A stretch of 64,000 nt of DNA from Chlorops oryzae (lineage: Eukaryota; Arthropoda; Insecta; Diptera; Chloropidae). This document shows, piece by piece, positions 59,166 through 64,000 of the stretch. The stretch covers positions 17,883,485 to 17,947,484 of the forward strand of contig CM035807.1 of assembly GCA_020466095.1 (NCBI GenBank), given 5' to 3'. Within the stretch, counting starts at the first letter, position 1, and each line of letters begins with the position of its first letter. Below the pieces are notes generated by a model, which was given only the letters and a program-made list of their open reading frames with translations, was not told the DNA's origin and ran no database searches. A program made the position numbers and the translations under genes.

Positions 59166-59920
59166 TTGGAAGTGCACTTTTACTTTAATGTTATCAGATT
59201 CACTTTGTCTTTTGTCTTTTTCAATTCGAATGAAAATAAAAAAATGGAAATAAAAATTGCGGACACTATATTTACTTTAATTCGATTCAATTCGTTACTT
59301 TCCTAAAAAATATAATGCATTTTGTGCTGGTGAAGTGTACTTTTACTTTTGGTTTTTCATATTCTCACTCTTTTGTTATTTTTTTAATTTTAAGTACCTT
59401 GTATTAGTGCTCTTTCGGATTTATCGATAATTTCTTATGTAGCCAGTGATGTTAAATTTACCTAAAGAAAGTCCTGCTAACTGCGCCGGCATGTGAATAA
59501 AGACTTTTGGATCTTCATTAGAATTTTGATTAAATATAAAGTCCGAAGACGAAAGCCCTGTACTGGTGCTTCGTTAAATTTATGCAATAATTGTTAGCTG
59601 CTTCAATCAATAAATGAATAGTAATGAAAGTCCGCATAACCTGAACGAGAGCATTAAGAAACAAAAGTACTATTTACCGCATGATTAGATTCGGGACTTA
59701 AACTTACTCACGTAATCGTCACGCCGTTCGACAGTCCTTCGACCATAGTGCTATCCCATGATGTTTGAATGGAATTGATAAGGAAATTGATCGTTACCGA
59801 AACGAGTAACTAAATCCGCGGCAAGATGTAGGAACAATTTCAAACTTTTCAAGAGGAACAATTTAATAACATTTCATCGGCTTTTTTCTGAAAAAAATTT
59901 TTTTAACCTTCCGCAACAGG
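59166..59920. other. Intergenic, nothing recognised
   Basis: AT-rich unique-looking sequence between the tandem duplication and the SINE. Confidence 0.4.
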
Positions 59921-60110
59921 GTCGGCCTCTGTGCCGTAGTTAGCTGATAAGCCAATTTACAAAGCGAGAGGCCCTGGGTTCGACTCCCAGCTGAGGTCGT
60001 TGTTGTTAGTTTTTCTGTTTCTTCTTTGGTTTACCATTTTTCGTGGTATCACAACGGGCCCATGTGAGGCCTAACTGTGTCAACCTTCATGTTGGCAGCC
60101 ACATTAACCT
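59921..60110 (+). mobile_element. tRNA-derived SINE
   Basis: The head (59921-60000) looks like a decayed tRNA gene: an A-box-like GCCGTAGTTAGCTGATAAGC followed after about 30 bp by a perfect B box GGTTCGACTCC inside CCTGGGTTCGACTCCCAG, a typical T-arm. A body of about 110 bp follows (with GTGGTATCACAACGGGCCCA) and the element ends in a CCTAA-type simple repeat instead of poly-A. These internal promoter boxes would be read by RNA polymerase III. Coordinates of the 5' end are approximate. Confidence 0.7.
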
Positions 60111-60232
60111 AACCTAACCTAGCCCAACCTAACTTAACCTAACTTAACCTAACTTAAACTAACTAACCTAACTTAACCTAACTTAACCTATCCTAACCTA
60201 ACTTAACCTAATTTAACTAACCTATACTAACG
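60103..60232 (+). repeat. CCTAA / CTTAA simple-repeat tail of the SINE
   Basis: About 130 bp of degenerate AACCT/AACTT pentamers beginning TTAACCTAACCTAACCTA. The pure part is the complement of TTAGG, the ancestral insect telomere repeat, which dipterans generally lack. Its direct junction to the SINE suggests that it is a SINE tail and not telomeric DNA. Confidence 0.85.
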
Positions 60233-60823
60233 TTTATACTTAACGCTTATTCGCGAATAACGAATATAACTAACTAATATTACCTATAAACTAACTAATC
60301 ACAATAGCTAATTCACGAAAGTTATATCTGAATAGTGAGACTATTCGCGATAAACATGAGAGATGCCAACATTTTTCGCTAGATTTCTAACCTTTTTGAA
60401 CAGGCTTTTGTTTAATAGTCAAAAATCTAAAACTAAAGATGGAGAACTAAACAAACAACCGCTGCACATACTAATACTTAAATCTAGAACTGACATTCTT
60501 CACTTAAAAACTAATTGGCAAACATATACTGACTATAAATCATGTTTTCAATGTGCTAACCATTTATTCGTTGGCAGTCAGGTAGCACTAAACCAACTAA
60601 TGTCGTTGCGTAATAACTAACTTCACTACTTGCATATCTTATCGTGAATAAGGTTAACATAAACGTAGTACTAGCCTTCGCAATAGGGAATTTCGTTTAC
60701 AGCTATCAAAAGTCCAAAAAATTGAGGCTATGGTGTTCTACTATCAGGAGATCCATGGGCCATCGATGGGCGGGATTCGCACAGTAAGACATTACGATAA
60801 TAAAAAATTTTATGGCCTAGGGA
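60233..60823. other. Intergenic, nothing recognised
   Basis: The early part is still rich in CTAAC/AACTA words, fading from the repeat. The frame at 60363-60620 has no recognisable domain. Confidence 0.4.
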
Positions 60824-60967
60824 CAGTGGCGAATTCACCGAATAGACAGCATGGGCAGCTGCCTAGGGCGGCGAATTCTAACCGTCAATATATCAACAAA
60901 AGAAAAGGGGAAAATTGGACTGCTGTCTGAGATGGCAAAATCGCAACTGCCTAGGGACGCCCGGGGA
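60824..60967 (-). mobile_element. hAT-type miniature repeat, copy B
   Basis: Inverted relative to copy A at 41015-41170 and clearly similar (shared CAACTGCCTAGGG, ACTGCTGTCTGAGATGGCAA). The left terminus CAGTGGCGAATTCACC resembles hAT ends. Short frames spanning it are incidental. Confidence 0.65.
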
Positions 60968-63063
60968 TAAGAAAAAACGCTTCAATATCACATTCCACGG
61001 CGTACCTTGCCAAAAAAGAAATTTTTCCATCATCAAAATGTCTTATAGTGTAAGTCCCGCAATGATTGCGGGGAATCTATCGATCTTTGTCAAGCGAAAT
61101 ATTGTCCGAGCATATTTTCTACGCCTGTCTAGCATTAAATCGCTATTCATGTCAAATACAATATTCACCACACTGACACATGTCACATTTCTGATATAAG
61201 TATTCACTCCTAGGTGACATATTTGTAGGGATATATCATCACTTGCCTGAATATTGCCATAAATAAGCAACATTTTTAATGTCACATCTGTCATACACAT
61301 TGGAATGATCATAATTGTCACACACATGTGATGAGTTGTTACACTTCAAAGTTCTTATGAACGGTTGTACTTAAAAATATTAAAGAAAAGTCGGAAAACG
61401 GCATTCTGACATCGGATTCAAGTCAATTGAAGAGATTTTTTCTTTTTTGTAATAAATTATCGATCAAAATTGCTCAATTTCAAAAAATTTCAGAACAAAT
61501 TTGACATTTGAAATTGAGGCTTCAATTTTGTTCAATTCAATTTCGTTTACTTGGCAAGTATTATCTGTTTACTTACAATTCTATTTAATCACTCGTATAA
61601 TGTACTCAATACAACCATACAAAATCTGACAGTCGATAAGTACACTTCAACTGCAAAGTACAAACAAAGTACAAAATTCGGTAAGTACGCAGTGGAAATA
61701 GCCTATTAGTCTCTTTGTGACTGAATTTGGACTTAACTATTTGTTTAACGAAATCATAAAAATGTCATTAATTGATGTTTTCGATGGAGCAGATTCTCCA
61801 TAACACTTTCTGAGCCATTCCTCAGCTTTCACCATGTTTTTCCCCCCATCAAAAAACCATGTTTGATGAGCACACGAAATTCAGATTTTTCCATTATTTT
61901 TCAAGCAACACAACTCGCGTCACTCAAACAACTGTCAATTGATCACAAATGATTGAAACGTCATAAAATTTTGTGTGCTGACGTTTGAAGGTTGGCACTA
62001 CCTGACGACGATATCACCAATTCGCCGCAAAAAACCGATATCTATCGGCTTGTTCCGGGTCTTATTGACCCACTTGTTAGATGCAGAATATAGATTTCTT
62101 CATTTCCTGGGACTCAGGCCATAATAAGTTTTTTTTTGTAGCCCTTTACATATCGATAAAGCATTCGAATTTAATTTCTTAATTACTCGATTTCCATCTC
62201 CCTGTATTCTCGTCAGTATTCATGATGCGTTCTCTGATTTGTAATGTTTCTTCGCACACCCATTAGAGTTACACCTACGTCGGAAGAATAAATTCCAAAC
62301 AAAATTGCATTAAAAATGTTTTTTTGTTTTACATTTTTTCTTTTATTTTTAATATTAATTCAGACTTTGCCTTTTTCGAAATTTCAAGTCCGACTACGTA
62401 CAAAAACACATGGCCCACCTGTGATTTTTTTGAGCACACTATCATACTTCATACATCATTCTTTATGTAGGTAAATTCATATACACTTTATATACTTACT
62501 GAAAGTGTTATTATTCATTCGATATTATTCACTTCGTTATAATTACTTGGAAATCGAATTGACACGATTGAAGTTGAAATGAATAATTGTGAAGGCCTTT
62601 TTAATACCTATTGCTATGAAGTTGTTTATTATAAATGGCAAAATTTGAGCAGTGATAACATACAGTGAAGTCTCCATGTATCGTTTGCTTAAGAGTCTTA
62701 TGGGGGATAAGCTAACGGCCCCGGGAATTTTTTCCTTAAACATTTTTCTCAGCGCAAAAAGGGAGTATTTCTAGAACCAATCAAAGGAGAAATGTGATGA
62801 CCTTTGTTAAAAAATCATCGCAATTCTTGCTCCCTTAATATTGCCTTCCAAATGTGTTTAGAATGGAAGAAATTTGTTCAAATCTGCAGGGAGAAATTGC
62901 CCGGCAATGTTCAGAATCGGGTTGTATGTATGTGAGAATATATTTTTGCATGAAGCCAATTTTGATTTGTAGAAGAAAGCGAGAGATTCCGCGAAAATAC
63001 GATTAATAGGGACTTTACTGTATTTAGACCTAAGTGAGATTGTCGCTGAAAATTTGTTAAATA
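60968..63063. other. Intergenic, no gene recognised
   Basis: AT-rich. A cluster of TGTCAC/GTGACA words lies at about 61150-61330, suggestive of a decayed repeat. Short frames have no recognisable domain. Confidence 0.4.
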
Positions 63064-63686
63064 CAGTAGAGCCTGGATGGTGTGAACCTTGGACAGAGTA
63101 AACACCTCGATTGTGTTGAATTTTTCATTGAATATTCTGTAGTGTGAACAGACAAAAACCTCTTTAGTGTGAACAAAATTCAATTGACTTTAATACCGAA
63201 AATCAGAAAACGCAAACATCGCTAAAAGCAAACGTTCTTAACCCTTTACTGCCTGATACATTGTAGGTATATTAAAAAAGTTGGATACATTTTTTTTTCG
63301 TGGTACATGGTATTTTTAACCCTTTTCTAAATGAAATACATATTAAATTATTGCCGAAATTTTTTTCTCTATAAACAGTTTTATTAACCTTTTACTGCAT
63401 GATATATGAAAAAAGTGGCAAAAAATACTTATTTTTTGCATTAAAACCATTTATTAAAGAATTTTTTTCATTAGAAACCATTTATGGGTCTGTGTGCGGT
63501 AGAGGGTTAATTTATTTATAGGTAAAAGCATTAACAAAAAATATTTTTTTAACCTTTTAAAAATGAAAATGGAAACACGTAAATGAACCAAAATAAACAT
63601 TCAAAAAATAGCCTCGATAGTGTGAACAGTCTGGATAATGTGAACATGCGTTGCAAAAATTTGTTCACTATATCCAAACTGTACTG
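63064..63686. mobile_element. Pogo-type element with TA flanks, containing a nested insertion
   Basis: The left end CAGTAGAGCCTGGATGGTGT is matched by the reversed right end CAGTACAGTTTGGATATAGT; both continue into GTGAAC. TA flanks both ends. The element is 623 bp including a 267-bp piggyBac-like insertion (63242-63508), so its own length is about 350 bp. The phrase TAGTGTGAACA recurs several times inside. Confidence 0.75.
63242..63508. mobile_element. piggyBac-like miniature element flanked by TTAA
   Basis: TTAA (63238-63241) precedes CCCTTTACTGCCTGATACAT, and GTGCGGTAGAGGG is followed by TTAA (63509-63512). TTAA target duplication with CCC...GGG ends is characteristic of piggyBac. An internal second copy of the end (CCTTTTACTGCATGATATA, near 63391) suggests self-insertion or internal duplication. 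Confidence 0.82.
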
Positions 63687-64000
63687 TAATAAGGAGAATT
63701 TAGGTTTTATATCAAGGGTTCCGACTGGATTCGGCTCATTTAGCCCAGCCGTGCCGGCCGGTAAAATTTTCGGGCAATCTGTCCGTAACCGGGAAATTCA
63801 AAGATACCGACCGTCGAGCAATATAAAATGATAGAAAAAACGATCGATTAGCCAGTCGATGTCAGTCAGTCCATTCGATTTCAAAATACGAATGAATCGA
63901 TATTTTTCACATCGTATTCGGTCGAATGATCTAAGTAATATGGACGATATGCCACTTGAGGAAATTTTAATTTATTGGTTGCAATAAAAAGCTTGACACT
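63687..64000. other. Window end, nothing recognised
   Basis: Unique-looking sequence after the nested elements, with no coding exon recognised. Confidence 0.4.

Noticed and set aside
60103..60232. Telomere or telomere-fusion remnant
   Set aside because: The CCTAA-like repeats begin directly at the end of a tRNA-derived SINE and are degenerate; a SINE tail is simpler.
1..64000. CRISPR arrays, bacterial operons, riboswitches
   Set aside because: The window is eukaryotic nuclear DNA with spliced genes; no regularly spaced direct repeats or prokaryotic features were found.

Overview
The window is nuclear DNA from a dipteran insect, very probably a brachyceran fly. It is AT-rich, has many introns (often 55-100 bp), carries many small transposon relics, and its proteins resemble Drosophila orthologues far more than any other group I recognise. 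From memory, several of these genes (Dcr-1, rumi, Rassf) lie near each other on Drosophila chromosome arm 3R, so this looks like a conserved neighbourhood opened up by repeats. I could not run any search; exon joins were worked out by hand from reading frame, GT-AG sites and family conservation.

Layout. Positions 1-16.5 kb are mostly non-genic: miniature transposons, a one-kilobase A/T-only tract, an 0.8-kb pyrimidine tract, and one small secreted Kazal-type gene at 5.0 kb between two direct repeats. From 16.6 kb to 38 kb lies the gene-rich core: Srp14 (+), Dicer-1 (-, 13 coding exons, 2377 residues), an unidentified small gene (-), rumi (+), the mitochondrial-ribosome GTPase Mtg1 (+), a small unidentified three-exon gene with a long CAA tract (+), an RTE-type retrotransposon remnant (+) and an EXD1-like exonuclease-domain gene (-). 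Rassf (LIM, RA and SARAH domains, +) occupies 42.7-45.3 kb with a probable 5' noncoding exon near 39.5-39.9 kb. A MADF-BESS gene (-), broken by an apparent one-base deletion, sits at 50.3-51.1 kb. A complete Himar1-like mariner with an intact 348-residue transposase and intact terminal repeats is at 53.5-54.8 kb. The last 9 kb hold no recognisable protein gene, but contain a tRNA-derived SINE with a CCTAA-type tail, a tandem duplication, a near-perfect 76-nt hairpin and nested pogo-like/piggyBac-like miniature elements.

How genes relate. Dicer-1 (miRNA processing) and the EXD1-like gene (a family linked to piRNA biogenesis in mammals) are both small-RNA related, but nothing here suggests co-regulation. 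Srp14, rumi and the Kazal gene serve the secretory pathway; Mtg1 serves mitochondrial ribosomes; Rassf belongs to Hippo signalling. I see no operon-like logic and no clearly new enzymatic system. The most distinctive observations are structural: an AT-rich foldback repeat in two inverted copies, one apparently nested in a hAT-type element with a perfect 8-bp target duplication; an Mtg1 intron bounded by a 13-bp direct repeat; a Rumi lacking the canonical KDEL end; a poly-C tract that sets the reading frame of a repeat-rich gene; and an apparently intact mariner.
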